64,000 nucleotides of DNA from Faucicola tetraodonis (GCA_032017425.1 DALZPW010000002.1), one strand, 5' to 3'; positions 26,692-36,550 are shown, counted from the stretch's first letter. Made by a program: numbers and translations. The notes: generated by a model not told the origin, from the letters alone.

Positions 26692-26841
26692 AGTGATCAA
26701 TTTAAATAAAAAAGCGTGTCTAAATAAAAAAGCAGGCAAAAATCATAAGTCGGCTATTATAAACAAATTTTCCTAAAATATTTTTCGTTATCGTTTAGTT
26801 TATGTGAGCAATCAACCATGCAGATTGCGTAAAAGACCCAA

Positions 26842-26870
26842 TAAAAAAGGCAGCCTTTGCTACCTTTATT
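26842..26870 (-). terminator. psd terminator
   Basis: On the minus strand AAAGGTAGC pairs with GCTGCCTTT (one G-U pair), loop AAAG, followed by a T-run with one interruption. Confidence 0.65.
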
Positions 26871-26889
26871 TAGCGAATACCTTGACAGC

Positions 26890-27723
26890 TTACTGCAAAA
26901 AAGTACCTAGACGTTGACCCATTGTCACCGGCACTGAATTAGAAAGACCTGCGCCCCAAGCCATGCCCGCTGATTTTGGTAATACCACAATCGCCGTTGA
27001 GCCCAAATAAAACCGCCCAAGTTCATCGCCTTTTTTCAACGTCATGTGATGGGTTTGACGCTGCACGCGATCGCTACGTTTGATTTTGCCTGTAGCCACT
27101 GTTTCAATTCCTGCTACAATCATCGCCCCGACTAGCACAACGCAAGCTTTCCCAAATTCGGTATCAAACACACACACGCAGCGCTCGTTACGGGCAAACA
27201 AATCGGTAATGTTTTCAGCGGTCTCATTATTGACCGAGAATAGCTGTCCTGGCACATAGATGGTTTCTACCAAAGTACCGTCAAACGGCATATGCACGCG
27301 GTGATAATTGGTTGGTGCCAAATACACGGTGACAAAACTTCCCTCTTGCATGGCTTTGCCAAGTTCATAATCCGCGAGCAATTGCCCGACTTCATACGAT
27401 TTGCCTTTAGCTTGCAGGATTTGGTCTTTATCGATTTGCCCCAATTGCGATATCATGCCATCTGCAGGACAGATCAGCGCATCTGGGTCATCATCAATCT
27501 TGCGCGCGCCATCTTTGAGCTCACGGGTAAAAAAATCATTAAAACTGTCATACTGAGAAAAACTACCGCGCGCATATTCCTCTAGCTTGATACCATACAC
27601 CGAAGCGAAGGTACGAATAAAAGTTTTTTTCACCATCGGATGACGGCTTTGGGCAAGACGACCTGCGATTTCACTGATTTTTTGTTGTGGGACAAGCGAT
27701 TGTAACGTCGTAAACAAGGTCAT
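26890..27723 (-). CDS. psd: Phosphatidylserine decarboxylase proenzyme
   Basis: Makes phosphatidylethanolamine at the inner membrane. The proenzyme cleaves itself at the LGST motif (residues 240-243), turning Ser242 into the pyruvoyl cofactor and giving beta and alpha chains. Other marks are the Asp-His triad region (CPADGMISQLGQI and NYHRVHMPFDGTL) and FFTRELKDGARKI near residue 67. At 277 residues it is the usual bacterial length. It stands alone; in E. coli psd is with mscM. No anomalies. Confidence 0.97.
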   Translation of the reverse strand: MTLFTTLQSLVPQQKISEIAGRLAQSRHPMVKKTFIRTFASVYGIKLEEYARGSFSQYDSFNDFFTRELKDGARKIDDDPDALICPADGMISQLGQIDKDQILQAKGKSYEVGQLLADYELGKAMQEGSFVTVYLAPTNYHRVHMPFDGTLVETIYVPGQLFSVNNETAENITDLFARNERCVCVFDTEFGKACVVLVGAMIVAGIETVATGKIKRSDRVQRQTHHMTLKKGDELGRFYLGSTAIVVLPKSAGMAWGAGLSNSVPVTMGQRLGTFLQ

Positions 27724-27874
27724 AAGTTACTCGAGATTGGCATTTTAAAGTTGGCTTATTATAATCAAATTCCCCCTTAGAATCACGGTATATTAAACAC
27801 TGGGCTATGAGTTAAGCGACAAGCTAGCTTTTAAGTTAAGCCGCTTACGCTCAAACTGACGGATAGGAAAAATC

Positions 27875-28327
27875 ATGAAAGCAGTACTACAACGGGTGAA
27901 ATTTGCCAAAGTAGCAGTCAACCAAGCGCCTCACCCACAACAAATCGTCGGCGAGATTGCACACGGCGTACTTGTTTACCTTGGCCTTGGGCATGATGAT
28001 ACGCTCGCGGTGGGGCAAAAAATGATTGATAAAATCCTCACCTATCGCGTATTTGAAAATGAGCAAGGCAAAATGGATAAAAATGTGCAAGAGGTTAATG
28101 GCGGCTTACTGTTAGTGTCGCAGTTTACCCTCCTTGCCAATACCCAATCGGGTAGACGTCCTGATTTTAAGCCCGCGATGGCGCCCGACACTGCCAAAGC
28201 TTTGTTTGCGCAGATAGTAGCGTATGCCAAGACGCAATATGCAGCCGTGCAAACAGGCGAATTTGGCGCAGATATGCAAGTCAGCAGTTGCAACGATGGT
28301 CCGATAAATTTTATTTTTGAACTGTGA
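27875..28327 (+). CDS. dtd: D-aminoacyl-tRNA deacylase
   Basis: Hydrolyses D-aminoacyl-tRNA (notably D-Tyr-tRNA), recycling tRNA and guarding against D-amino acids. The 150-residue protein begins MKAVLQRVKFAKVAV and has LVSQFTLLANTQSGRRPDF (the SQxTL motif, about residue 78) and the C-terminal NDGPINFIFEL, which carries the cross-subunit Gly-cisPro. ATAGGAAAAATC precedes the ATG. In this window a D-amino-acid dehydrogenase gene (dadA) lies 2.3 kb away, a related theme but not an operon. Confidence 0.96.
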   Translation: MKAVLQRVKFAKVAVNQAPHPQQIVGEIAHGVLVYLGLGHDDTLAVGQKMIDKILTYRVFENEQGKMDKNVQEVNGGLLLVSQFTLLANTQSGRRPDFKPAMAPDTAKALFAQIVAYAKTQYAAVQTGEFGADMQVSSCNDGPINFIFEL

Positions 28328-28410
28328 TGCGACCCGTGTTAAGTACCAAAAATTGAGTCAAACGCCGAATTTTTTACAACACCACAAATAAAAGCTCTAA
28401 AAGCTTATCG

Positions 28411-28446
28411 TTGTCATTTTTCTGTCATATTCTGAAGTTGTAATAT
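28411..28446 (+). promoter_or_regulatory. Pho box and -10 of phoB
   Basis: TTGTCAT (28411-28417) and CTGTCAT (28422-28428) are separated by four T, the 7-4-7 layout of a PhoB box. A -10 like TAATAT follows at 28441-28446, 12 bases on, as expected when PhoB replaces a -35. It lies about 90 bases before the phoB start, implying autoactivation under phosphate limitation. Confidence 0.8.
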
Positions 28447-28517
28447 GGGCATTGTAATATTGTTGTCATAAAATTGTTTTGACAAACAGTTGTCTATTTT
28501 TATCGCTTGAGAAATTT

Positions 28518-29216
28518 ATGAAAAATGAAACTATTTTGGTAGTGGAAGATGAGCCTGCCATTCGAGAAATGATCGTGACCACACTAGAGATGGCAGGATT
28601 TGATTGTTTGCAAGCCTCAGAAGTCTCTCAAGCACATCATTTGGTGGTCGATCATCGTCCCAACCTCATCTTATTAGATTGGATGCTACCCAATGGGCTA
28701 TCAGGCATTGATTTATGCCGCCGCCTGAAAAAAGATGAAATGCTCTCTGAAATTCCTATCATCATGCTCACCGCCAAAGGCGAAGAAGACAACAAAGTTC
28801 AAGGACTTGACGCTGGGGCAGATGACTATATCACCAAGCCGTTTTCCACCCGTGAATTGGTTTCCCGTATCAAAGCGGTATTGCGCCGTAGTAGCGCATT
28901 GTCAGGCGAAAAACCCATTGATGTGGGCGGCTTGTCGCTAGACCCTGCCAGTCAGCGCGTGAGTGCCAATAACAAAGCGGTAGATATCGGACCGACAGAG
29001 TATCGGCTACTTGCTTTTTTTATGAGTCATCCCGAGCGGGCTTATACCCGTACCCAGCTACTCGATCAAGTTTGGGGTGGCAATGTGTACGTTGAAGATC
29101 GTACCATTGACGTGCATATCCGCCGCCTGCGTAAAGTGCTTGAGCCATTTGGGTTTGCGGACTATATCCAAACTGTACGTGGCACAGGCTATCGCTTTTC
29201 TAATAAAATCGACTAA
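28518..29216 (+). CDS. phoB: Phosphate regulon response regulator PhoB
   Basis: OmpR-family transcription factor activated by PhoR when phosphate is scarce. The ATG at 28518 after TGAGAAATTT gives 232 residues. The receiver domain has the acidic pocket VVEDEP, phospho-acceptor D54 in LILLDWMLP, and the conserved Lys in DDYITKPFSTREL. The C-terminal winged helix spans about 130-230 (TRTQLLDQVWGGNVYVEDRT, HIRRLRKVLEPFG). The upstream Pho box and downstream phoR fix the identity. Confidence 0.96.
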   Translation: MKNETILVVEDEPAIREMIVTTLEMAGFDCLQASEVSQAHHLVVDHRPNLILLDWMLPNGLSGIDLCRRLKKDEMLSEIPIIMLTAKGEEDNKVQGLDAGADDYITKPFSTRELVSRIKAVLRRSSALSGEKPIDVGGLSLDPASQRVSANNKAVDIGPTEYRLLAFFMSHPERAYTRTQLLDQVWGGNVYVEDRTIDVHIRRLRKVLEPFGFADYIQTVRGTGYRFSNKID

Positions 29217-29285
29217 CAATAGTCTGATTAATCGCATTGAAATTTTTGCCAACTTATCCCAACTTCGCTATAGTAAGCTTTCTCA

Positions 29286-30614
29286 ATGGATGCTAGAAAA
29301 ATTAATATGTGGTCGAGCATTTTACCCGTGATGACAGTTGGGGTTGCCGGGCTGTTGATTGGCGGGCTATTAGGGTTTTGGGGTTGGGGACTGGCGATAG
29401 GGCTTTGCCTGTATCAGCTATATTTTTTATGGTCGATACAACGCTTTAAAGCATGGTATAACAAAAACCCCGATGAGCCGCCGCCTGCATTTGAGTCCAA
29501 CCTTAGTGTCGTTGCCAGCAATATCTACCAAGTCAATCGCCAAGAGAAATTGGCGCATCAGCAAACCGTTTCGCTGGTGCAAAAAGTGCGCGACTCGCTA
29601 AGCGCATTGCAAGACTCGATTATTCTGATTGACAAAAATGACTGTATCGAATGGTGGAACAACTCTGCCGAGCGGCTTTTTCAATTTAAAGCGCCCGACC
29701 AAGGTCGCAATGTGTTGACCATTATTCGCAACCCGCTTTTTCATCAATATTATCACCACATTGAAGACTATCCAGATGGTGTGCGTATCCATAACCCGTC
29801 TAATATCGAGCGCTATGTGCAGTGCAAGATTACCAAATTTGGGCAAGAAAAATTACTGCTGATTTATGATGTCACCCGTTTTCAGCATTTAGAACAGATG
29901 CGAAAAGACTTTGTGGCAAATGTTTCGCATGAACTTCGCACGCCGCTTACCGTCATCATGGGGTATGTGGAGACTTTGAGTGAACAGCCTGATTTAGATC
30001 CGCGTATTGCTCGCGCGTTTACTCAGATGATGCAGCAAAGTCAGCGCATGAATAACATCATCAATGACTTACTGTTATTATCTCGACTAGAGAACGATGA
30101 AAAGCCCGCTGAGCCCAAAGACATTGATATTTCCAAAATGCTGATGCAATTGTTTGACGATGCGCAAATGTACAACAAGTCATACGACCATATGATTCAT
30201 TTGCATATCGACAGCACGTTACATATTTTGGGTTATGAAGATTATCTGCGAAGTGCGCTCAGTAACCTGATTACCAATGCCATGAAATACACCCCCAAAG
30301 GTGGTGAGATTAGTATTAGCTGGCATGAGTGTGACGCGGGGGTATGTTTTAGCTTGACCGACAATGGCATTGGTATCGAGCAGCGCCATATTCAGCGCTT
30401 AACCGAGCGTTTTTATCGCGTGGACACGGGTCGAAGCCGTGACACAGGGGGTACTGGTTTGGGGCTAGCAATTGTTAAGCATGTCTTGTATCAGCATCAT
30501 GCCACCTTGGATATCACCTCCACAGTTGGCAAAGGCTCGACCTTCACTGTGACCTTTCCAAAATCCGCCAGTATTCCAACCCAACCCCTTAACCCTACAA
30601 GCCCACAAAGTTAA
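29286..30614 (+). CDS. phoR: Phosphate regulon sensor kinase PhoR
   Basis: Inner-membrane histidine kinase that phosphorylates PhoB. In 442 residues it has two closely spaced N-terminal helices (about 9-30 and 33-52), then a PAS domain (DSIILIDKNDCIEWWNNSAE). The HisKA motif FVANVSHELRTPLTV (H215) follows, with N, G1 and G2 boxes (LITNAMKYT, DNGIGIE, GGTGLGLAIVKHV). Starts at 29286 or 29307 are both possible; neither has a strong ribosome site. There is no periplasmic sensor loop, as expected for PhoR. Its last 20 bases overlap the end of dadA on the other strand. Confidence 0.96.
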   Translation: MDARKINMWSSILPVMTVGVAGLLIGGLLGFWGWGLAIGLCLYQLYFLWSIQRFKAWYNKNPDEPPPAFESNLSVVASNIYQVNRQEKLAHQQTVSLVQKVRDSLSALQDSIILIDKNDCIEWWNNSAERLFQFKAPDQGRNVLTIIRNPLFHQYYHHIEDYPDGVRIHNPSNIERYVQCKITKFGQEKLLLIYDVTRFQHLEQMRKDFVANVSHELRTPLTVIMGYVETLSEQPDLDPRIARAFTQMMQQSQRMNNIINDLLLLSRLENDEKPAEPKDIDISKMLMQLFDDAQMYNKSYDHMIHLHIDSTLHILGYEDYLRSALSNLITNAMKYTPKGGEISISWHECDAGVCFSLTDNGIGIEQRHIQRLTERFYRVDTGRSRDTGGTGLGLAIVKHVLYQHHATLDITSTVGKGSTFTVTFPKSASIPTQPLNPTSPQS

Positions 30615-31938
30615 AATTTACTTGTGGCTGGCGCCCTTGCATGATATCAGCCATCGCTTTTGCTGAGCCGTTCGAGTGCGTCCAGCCCAAAGTGCCATGT
30701 CCCGTGTTGAGATACAAATTATCAATACGTCCTTGGCGATTGACCGCGCGACCGATAATCGGCACATTTGACGGTGTCATCGGTCGCAGCCCTGTCCAAT
30801 AATTCGGCTCGGTCAAATCTACCGCATCCCCAAACACTTCTGTCACTCGCCGCGTAATCGCTTGGCAACGAACGGGATTTAGTTCAAGGTTAAACCCGTT
30901 AAATTCAGCCGTTCCTGCTACTCGCAAGCGATCGCCTAAGCGCGAGTATACCAGCTTAAACTCATCATCAATCAAGCTCACATAAGGTGTCTCATCGGGT
31001 CGCAACACGGGGTACGTGGCTGAATAGCCTTTGGCAGGATAGATGGGTAGATTGATGCCCAACGCTTTGACTAAGGCAGGACTATAACTCCCTAACGCCA
31101 GTACATAAGCATCGGCGGACAGTATCTGTGACTGCGCTGGCAAAGCGGTATTATCTCTGCTATCAACGGATATTACTTCCACACCGTCAATGTGTTGGTT
31201 ATGATAAATAAGTCGTTTGATGGCAGTATTAAATAAAAATGTTACCCCTTGCTGTTGACAAAGTGCGGCCAAGCGATGGGTGAATTTTTGCGCATCCCCT
31301 GATTCATCAAGTGCCGTATAAGTCGCCCCAACCAATTCTTTGCCAATACCAGTTAACGCAGGCTCTAATTCTATCGCTTTATCCACACTAATTACTTGCC
31401 GATCACAACCCAATTGCTGCATCCGCTTAGTGGGTGCTATCGCTGCTTGAAACTCCGCATGATCGGTATAAAAATGCATAATACCGCGTGTCAGACAGTC
31501 ATAATCAATGCCCGTTTGCGCCCTGACTTCGCCGAGTACTTGCCAAGAGTATAATCCTAAATTGACCATCTGCACCAAATTAGCATCAGCACTTTTCGCA
31601 TTGCACTGCTGCAAAAACTGCCAACCCCATCGCCACAGCGCCATATCAGGGGCTGTATCTTGTCCCGCGTTGCCCGATAAACCCAACAACCTATGCCAGC
31701 GAAACAACAATGGCGCATCTTCTCGCAATAACCATTTTAGCGCTTTATAGGGTGTATCAGGGTTTGCCCAAGGCGTGGCATGTGACACAGATATTTGCCC
31801 ACCATTGGCAAACGATGTTGACAGTGCAGCGCTACTTTCACGCTCGATTACCGTTACCTCAAACCCTGCTTGTCGAAGCTGCCAAGCAGTGGTGACACCC
31901 ACCACCCCTGCACCAAGCACGATTACCTGCTTTGTCAT
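30595..31938 (-). CDS. dadA: D-amino acid dehydrogenase
   Basis: FAD-dependent, membrane-associated oxidative deamination of D-amino acids (D-alanine to pyruvate), feeding electrons to quinones. The ATG at 31938 after TAAGGCAAGTT gives 447 residues. The FAD dinucleotide fold is VIVLGAGVVGVTTAWQLRQ at the N-terminus, then SFANGGQISVSHATPWANP. The C-terminal flavin site is TGLRPMTPSNVPIIG and NLYLNTGHGTLGWTHSNGS. No dadX racemase or Lrp gene is beside it. It converges with phoR with a 20-base overlap of the coding ends, so antisense interference is possible. Confidence 0.94.
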   Translation of the reverse strand: MTKQVIVLGAGVVGVTTAWQLRQAGFEVTVIERESSAALSTSFANGGQISVSHATPWANPDTPYKALKWLLREDAPLLFRWHRLLGLSGNAGQDTAPDMALWRWGWQFLQQCNAKSADANLVQMVNLGLYSWQVLGEVRAQTGIDYDCLTRGIMHFYTDHAEFQAAIAPTKRMQQLGCDRQVISVDKAIELEPALTGIGKELVGATYTALDESGDAQKFTHRLAALCQQQGVTFLFNTAIKRLIYHNQHIDGVEVISVDSRDNTALPAQSQILSADAYVLALGSYSPALVKALGINLPIYPAKGYSATYPVLRPDETPYVSLIDDEFKLVYSRLGDRLRVAGTAEFNGFNLELNPVRCQAITRRVTEVFGDAVDLTEPNYWTGLRPMTPSNVPIIGRAVNRQGRIDNLYLNTGHGTLGWTHSNGSAKAMADIMQGRQPQVNFNFVGL

Positions 31939-32006
31939 AACTTGCCTTACTGTCGTTAGCTGATGAATATGTATAGATAAAAAATGTAGATTGACTAGCA
32001 ATCAAT

Positions 32007-32039
32007 AAAAAGCCCCCAGTTATCATGGAGGCTTTTTTT
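32007..32039. terminator. Terminator between mscL and dadA
   Basis: AAAAAGCC and GGCTTTTT flank a central stem CCC/GG region around loop AGTTATCAT, with T-runs on both strands. Oriented to end mscL transcription and lies upstream of dadA. Confidence 0.7.
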
Positions 32040-32093
32040 CATTTATAAATAACATGGGCTGAAATTTTAATCTATCAGCTTTTTTACAAACCG

Positions 32094-32525
32094 TTATTTG
32101 CTTAATTTACTGCTGATTTCACGTAGCAATAGTACTTCTTCTGAAGGTTCTGGTGCAGCCGCTTCTTGCGCTTCGCTTTGACGGCGTAGGCGGTTCATGG
32201 CTTTCACCAACATAAATATGATAAATGCCAAAATAATAAAGTTGATTAAGATGGTGACAAAATTACCATAAGCGAACACAGGCACGCCAGCTTTTTTCAG
32301 TGCATCATACGTCATAGCGGTGCCTGCAGGTACATCACCTAATACCACGAACATATTGGTAAAGTCGATTCTGCCGCCCATAATCGCAGAGATAATCGGC
32401 ATAATAATATCTTCTACCAACGACGTCGTGATTTTACCAAATGCGCCACCGATGATGACACCCACTGCCAAATCCATCACGTTACCTTTGAGGGCAAACT
32501 CTTTAAATTCTGACATCATACTCAT
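32094..32525 (-). CDS. mscL: Large-conductance mechanosensitive channel MscL
   Basis: Homopentameric inner-membrane valve that opens on osmotic downshock. The 143-residue protein has the N-terminal amphipathic helix (MSEFKEFALKGNVMDLAVG) running into helix 1 with GVIIGGAFGKITTSLVEDII. A periplasmic loop follows, then helix 2 (FVTILINFIILAFIIFMLVK) and a charged C-terminal bundle helix (PEPSEEVLLLREISSKLSK). AGGAGAAGTAAT before the ATG supports the start at 32525. Length and key hydrophobic-gate residues look normal. Confidence 0.97.
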   Translation of the reverse strand: MSMMSEFKEFALKGNVMDLAVGVIIGGAFGKITTSLVEDIIMPIISAIMGGRIDFTNMFVVLGDVPAGTAMTYDALKKAGVPVFAYGNFVTILINFIILAFIIFMLVKAMNRLRRQSEAQEAAAPEPSEEVLLLREISSKLSK

Positions 32526-32640
32526 ATTACTTCTCCTACCTTCAAAATAGTTGCTACAATCGTTGACTAAAAAGCCCTTATCATCATAAGGAATTGTGTA
32601 AAATTTTAAACCTTTACTTTGCCAGTGTGTAGATTAAATT

Positions 32641-32671
32641 AAAAAAGCTCGTAACAGGTACAAGCTTTTTG
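32641..32671 (-). terminator. typA terminator
   Basis: AAAAAGCTCGT pairs with ACAAGCTTTTT (one mismatch) around AACAGGT; T-runs on both strands, placed 48 bases beyond typA. Confidence 0.7.
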
Positions 32672-32718
32672 TAAATAAATGTTAGGCTTTTTCAAAATTT
32701 TATAGCTTAAATCTGCTA

Positions 32719-34557
32719 TTATTTACGACCGTTACGTTTACGCTCATTTTCAGTCAAGTATTTTTTGCGTAGACGAATTGATTTTGGTGTCACTTCAACC
32801 AGCTCATCATCTTCAATAAATTCAAGCGCTTGTTCAAGGGTAAAAATGATTGGCGGCGTTAAAATAATCGCATCATCGGTACCACTGGCACGCACGTTCG
32901 TCAACTGTTTTGCTTTGGTTGGATTGACTACCATGTCATCGCTACGTGAGTTTTGACCAACAATCATACCTTCATAGACTTCAGTTTGCGGTGATACAAA
33001 CATACGACCACGTTCTTGAAGGTTAAATAGCGCATAGCCCAATACAGTACCATTCACCATAGAAATCAACACCCCATTTTGGCGTTTTGCCACATCGCCT
33101 GTTTTCACAGGACCATAATGTGAGAAACTTGAGGTCATGATACCAGTACCTGAGGTAATGGTTAAGAACTCAGAGCGAAAACCGATTAAACCACGTGACG
33201 GTACTACCGCTTCAATACGGATACGACCTTTGCCGTCAACTTCCATATTGGTCAATTCGCCTTTACGGTAGCCCATTTGCTCCATTACCGCACCTTGGTG
33301 CTGTTCTTCAACGTCAAAAATCACATTTTCAAACGGCTCTTGTTTCTCACCCTCGATTTCACGAACAATTACTTCTGGACGTGATACACCCAGTTCAAAA
33401 CCTTCACGGCGCATATTCTCAATCAATACAGATAAGTGAAGTTCCCCACGACCTGAGACTTTAAATTTATCAGGACTGTCGGTATCTTCTACGCGAAGTG
33501 CCACGTTATGAATTAACTCACGTTCTAGACGCTCACGAATATTGCGTGACGTCACGAATTTACCTTCTTTACCCGCAAATGGTGAGTTGTTGACTTGGAA
33601 AGTCATCGATACGGTTGGCTCATCGACACTTAGCGGTGGTAAGGCTTCTACGTTTTGTGGATCACAGATAGTATCAGAAATATTTAACGCATCGATACCC
33701 GTGATACATACGATATCACCTGCCTGTGCCATAGGTACTTCGATACGGTCAAGACCATGGTAACCCATGATTTGTAAGATACGGCCGTTGCGTTTATTAC
33801 CTTCTTTATCCACAATTGTTACAGGCGTATTGGTTTTAACTGACCCACGCTGAATACGACCGATACCAATCAAACCTTTGAAGTTATCATAATCAAGGCT
33901 TGAAATCTGCATACGGAATGGACCGTCCGTATCCACCTGTGGTGGCTCAACAACATTAACGATGGTTTCAAACAATGGCTGCATATCTTCTGCAAGCTCG
34001 TCAGGCGATAACCCTGCAATACCATTCATGGCAGAGGTATAAACGATGGGAAAATCTAGCTGCTCATCTGTCGCACCCAAATTATCAAACAAATCAAACA
34101 CCTGATCCATGACCCAGTCTGGACGGGCGCTTGGTTTATCAATTTTATTAATCACCACGATTGGCTTTAAGCCACGGGCAAATGCTTTTGAGGTCACAAA
34201 ACGGGTTTGTGGCATAGGACCATCAACGGCATCAACTAATAACAACACACAGTCAACCATCGACATCACCCGTTCAACTTCACCACCGAAGTCGGCGTGA
34301 CCGGGGGTGTCGACGATGTTAATACGGTATTCAACGCCGTCTTTAGGATTGGTCCATTTGATCGCCGTGTTTTTGGCTAAAATGGTAATACCACGCTCTT
34401 GCTCTAATGCGTTAGAGTCCATGACGCGTTCAACTTCTGCGGCACGCTCACCAAAAGTACCTGATTGTTGTAACAGTTTATCGACTAGAGTAGTTTTACC
34501 ATGGTCAACGTGGGCAATAATCGCAATATTGCGAAGATTTTTGATTGAATCTGACAT
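32719..34557 (-). CDS. typA: Ribosome-associated GTPase TypA/BipA
   Basis: Translational GTPase that helps 50S assembly at low temperature and in stress. The 612 residues have the G domain with [15 protein letters not shown] (~15-29), switch [23 protein letters not shown] and TSAMNG. Domains II, III and V follow, with the BipA-specific C-terminal region ending in [20 protein letters not shown]. Length is close to E. coli BipA (607). It is a monocistron on the minus strand with its own terminator. Confidence 0.97.
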   Translation of the reverse strand: MSDSIKNLRNIAIIAHVDHGKTTLVDKLLQQSGTFGERAAEVERVMDSNALEQERGITILAKNTAIKWTNPKDGVEYRINIVDTPGHADFGGEVERVMSMVDCVLLLVDAVDGPMPQTRFVTSKAFARGLKPIVVINKIDKPSARPDWVMDQVFDLFDNLGATDEQLDFPIVYTSAMNGIAGLSPDELAEDMQPLFETIVNVVEPPQVDTDGPFRMQISSLDYDNFKGLIGIGRIQRGSVKTNTPVTIVDKEGNKRNGRILQIMGYHGLDRIEVPMAQAGDIVCITGIDALNISDTICDPQNVEALPPLSVDEPTVSMTFQVNNSPFAGKEGKFVTSRNIRERLERELIHNVALRVEDTDSPDKFKVSGRGELHLSVLIENMRREGFELGVSRPEVIVREIEGEKQEPFENVIFDVEEQHQGAVMEQMGYRKGELTNMEVDGKGRIRIEAVVPSRGLIGFRSEFLTITSGTGIMTSSFSHYGPVKTGDVAKRQNGVLISMVNGTVLGYALFNLQERGRMFVSPQTEVYEGMIVGQNSRSDDMVVNPTKAKQLTNVRASGTDDAIILTPPIIFTLEQALEFIEDDELVEVTPKSIRLRKKYLTENERKRNGRK

Positions 34558-34680
34558 AAAAAAATAGCTCTTGAAAATTCGGCTAGGAAGGAAAATTAAA
34601 ACACGCGGTAGTATAACATCTTATCGTTAAAAATAGATTAAATTTATCTAAGTTGAGTTTATAGCTGATAATAAAAATAA

Positions 34681-34710
34681 AAAAAGCTACCAACGAGGGT
34701 AGCTTTTTTT
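34681..34710 (-). terminator. ompA-family gene terminator
   Basis: AAAAAGCTACC (34681-34691) pairs with GGTAGCTTTTT (34698-34708) around AACGAG; long T-run on the minus strand, 14 bases beyond the stop codon. Confidence 0.85.
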
Positions 34711-34723
34711 ATTTAATAACTAA

Positions 34724-35881
34724 TTATTGTACGTTCATGTCTTTAGTTTGAACGGTTGTGCCAGAGTTGTTACCAGTGATGATAGCATATACACGACGGT
34801 TCATTGCACGGCCTTCAGCAGTGTTGTTGTCTGCGATTGGACGGTCATAACCGTAACCCACTGTGCTAATACGTTGTGGTGCAACACCAAACTGGTTAAC
34901 TAACATTGATTTAACCGCATTTGCACGTGCTTCAGACAAACGTTGGTTGTAACGCGCAGATGGACCAGTTTTTGAAGCGTGACCTTCAATTGAAGCTGTT
35001 GAATTTGGATATTCATTCATTTTTTCAGCAACTTTTTGGATTTCTGGTTTGTACTGATCTTTGATGACAGTTTTGTCATTGTCAAAGAATACACGTAATT
35101 CCATACGTAATGCGTCATCAACTGGGATTTCACGTGGGCAACCGTCAGCATCTACAACAACATTTAATGGAGTGCCTGGGCATTTGTCAACGCTATTTAA
35201 TACGCCATCTTGGTCGTCATCACCATCAGTCACAACGATTGGTTCAACAGGGATAGGCTCAACTACTGGCGCTGCTGGGGCCAAGTGACCACCTAGAACC
35301 ACGTTAAGACCTGCTAATGCTAGACCTTCCCACCAATCGTTATCGAAGTTATAAATCGCACGACCTTCACCACGTAAGCTTAATGCGTCATTGATGCGGT
35401 AGTAAGCACCAAGACCTAAGTTACCAATTGTGTCTTTAGAAGTTGCTTTGCTGCCATCATCAAATGCCATTGAGGTTTTTGATTGACCTGCACCGATTAA
35501 CACATATGGCTTAAATGGGCTGTTAGTATAGCCACTAAAGGTTTCAGTACCGATAGTAAAGTTACCTGAGTATGATTTTTGTTCAAAATCATGTCCGTTA
35601 ACTTTATCGCCGTTGCCATTTAATGCATCAGAATCAGTTTCACCGTACTCTAATTCAAGTGCGATAGTAGGTGTCAATTCGATACCAATACCTGCACCAG
35701 TGTACAAGTCGTTATCTTGGTGAGTACCTGCGAATTGTTCGCCTTGTTTGTCTTCAGTTTTGCTGATACCGTCTACATAATGATAACCTAATAGTAAAGG
35801 TGTAACAGTAACGCCTGCGTTAGCGGCTACTGGCATAACAGCTGCAGCAACAACTGCTAGAGCGATTTTATTTAGCTTCAT
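34724..35881 (-). CDS. OmpA-family outer-membrane porin with calcium-binding linker
   Basis: Outer-membrane beta-barrel tethered to peptidoglycan. Of 385 residues, 1-22 are a signal peptide (cleavage after ANA). About 23-200 is an eight-stranded OmpA-like barrel (VTPLLLGYHYVDG start). A single thrombospondin type 3-like repeat at about 214-232 (DGDDDQDGVLNSVDKCPGT) could bind calcium. The C-terminal OmpA domain (about 255-370) has IEGHASKTGPSARYNQRLSE and ARANAVKSML, which bind diaminopimelate. A strong GGAGGAATTCT before the ATG and a strong terminator suggest high expression. It resembles OmpA-like proteins of Acinetobacter and Moraxella. Confidence 0.94.
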   Translation of the reverse strand: MKLNKIALAVVAAAVMPVAANAGVTVTPLLLGYHYVDGISKTEDKQGEQFAGTHQDNDLYTGAGIGIELTPTIALELEYGETDSDALNGNGDKVNGHDFEQKSYSGNFTIGTETFSGYTNSPFKPYVLIGAGQSKTSMAFDDGSKATSKDTIGNLGLGAYYRINDALSLRGEGRAIYNFDNDWWEGLALAGLNVVLGGHLAPAAPVVEPIPVEPIVVTDGDDDQDGVLNSVDKCPGTPLNVVVDADGCPREIPVDDALRMELRVFFDNDKTVIKDQYKPEIQKVAEKMNEYPNSTASIEGHASKTGPSARYNQRLSEARANAVKSMLVNQFGVAPQRISTVGYGYDRPIADNNTAEGRAMNRRVYAIITGNNSGTTVQTKDMNVQ

Positions 35882-36550
35882 AGAATTCCTCCAAAGGATT
35901 GGCTCATTTTAAATTAAAATAACCTGACAGTTAATTCACAAAATAACACATCAAAACACATGCAATTTATGAACTTGTTAAATATAGCTTAACGCCTAAA
36001 AATTGTGTTTACAACTCTTTTTTTTACATTGCTACACAATATTACACGAACATCACAATATGTTATATTTTTATTTTTTAGTAGCTAAGCTAATCACTTT
36101 CGCCCGATACTAAAAATTCAACAACCATCATGATTCGACATTACACATCAGAACTATACACTTATCTTGAGAAGGATTTTAATACAGTCTATTTAAATTT
36201 ACCATATCTTAAATTCATACTGTCACTAAATGATACATTCTAGTGACATTCATTTACTTAATGTGTGAGTGATACATTTGCCATACCACTAAAACAGTTT
36301 CGTCTAGATAATGGCTTAACATTAATAACATCGTATAGATGATTTAACATGTAAACCCATCAATCGGTTTTGAAGACTTCAGCAGGTCAGACAGTACCAG
36401 TCTTTTGGTCGCTTTTATTAGCGTTATAACCAGCTAATCCTATCTTTTATATCAATATTTGTTTGTTAATTTATCAAAACTCTCTATAATAATGAACTAA
36501 AATCGTTTATTGTGTTATTCCATCATGATCTAGCCGGTAGCTCTAATAGC
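35882..36550. other. 669-base gene-free AT-rich region between ompA-type and fimT-type genes
   Basis: No open frame here looks like a gene. Visible structure: an 8-bp inverted repeat TGTCACTA (36221-36228) / TAGTGACA (36241-36248); a direct repeat TGATACATT at 36231 and 36270. The promoter of the porin gene must lie in the left part. The spacer is long for this genome, and 36300-36470 is less AT-rich than its surroundings, so a small RNA cannot be excluded. Confidence 0.45.

Noticed and set aside
36512..36550. GTG start for the pseudopilin gene
   Set aside because: Would give a 28-residue leader; the ATG at 36551 gives the usual short basic leader before the G|FTLIE site.
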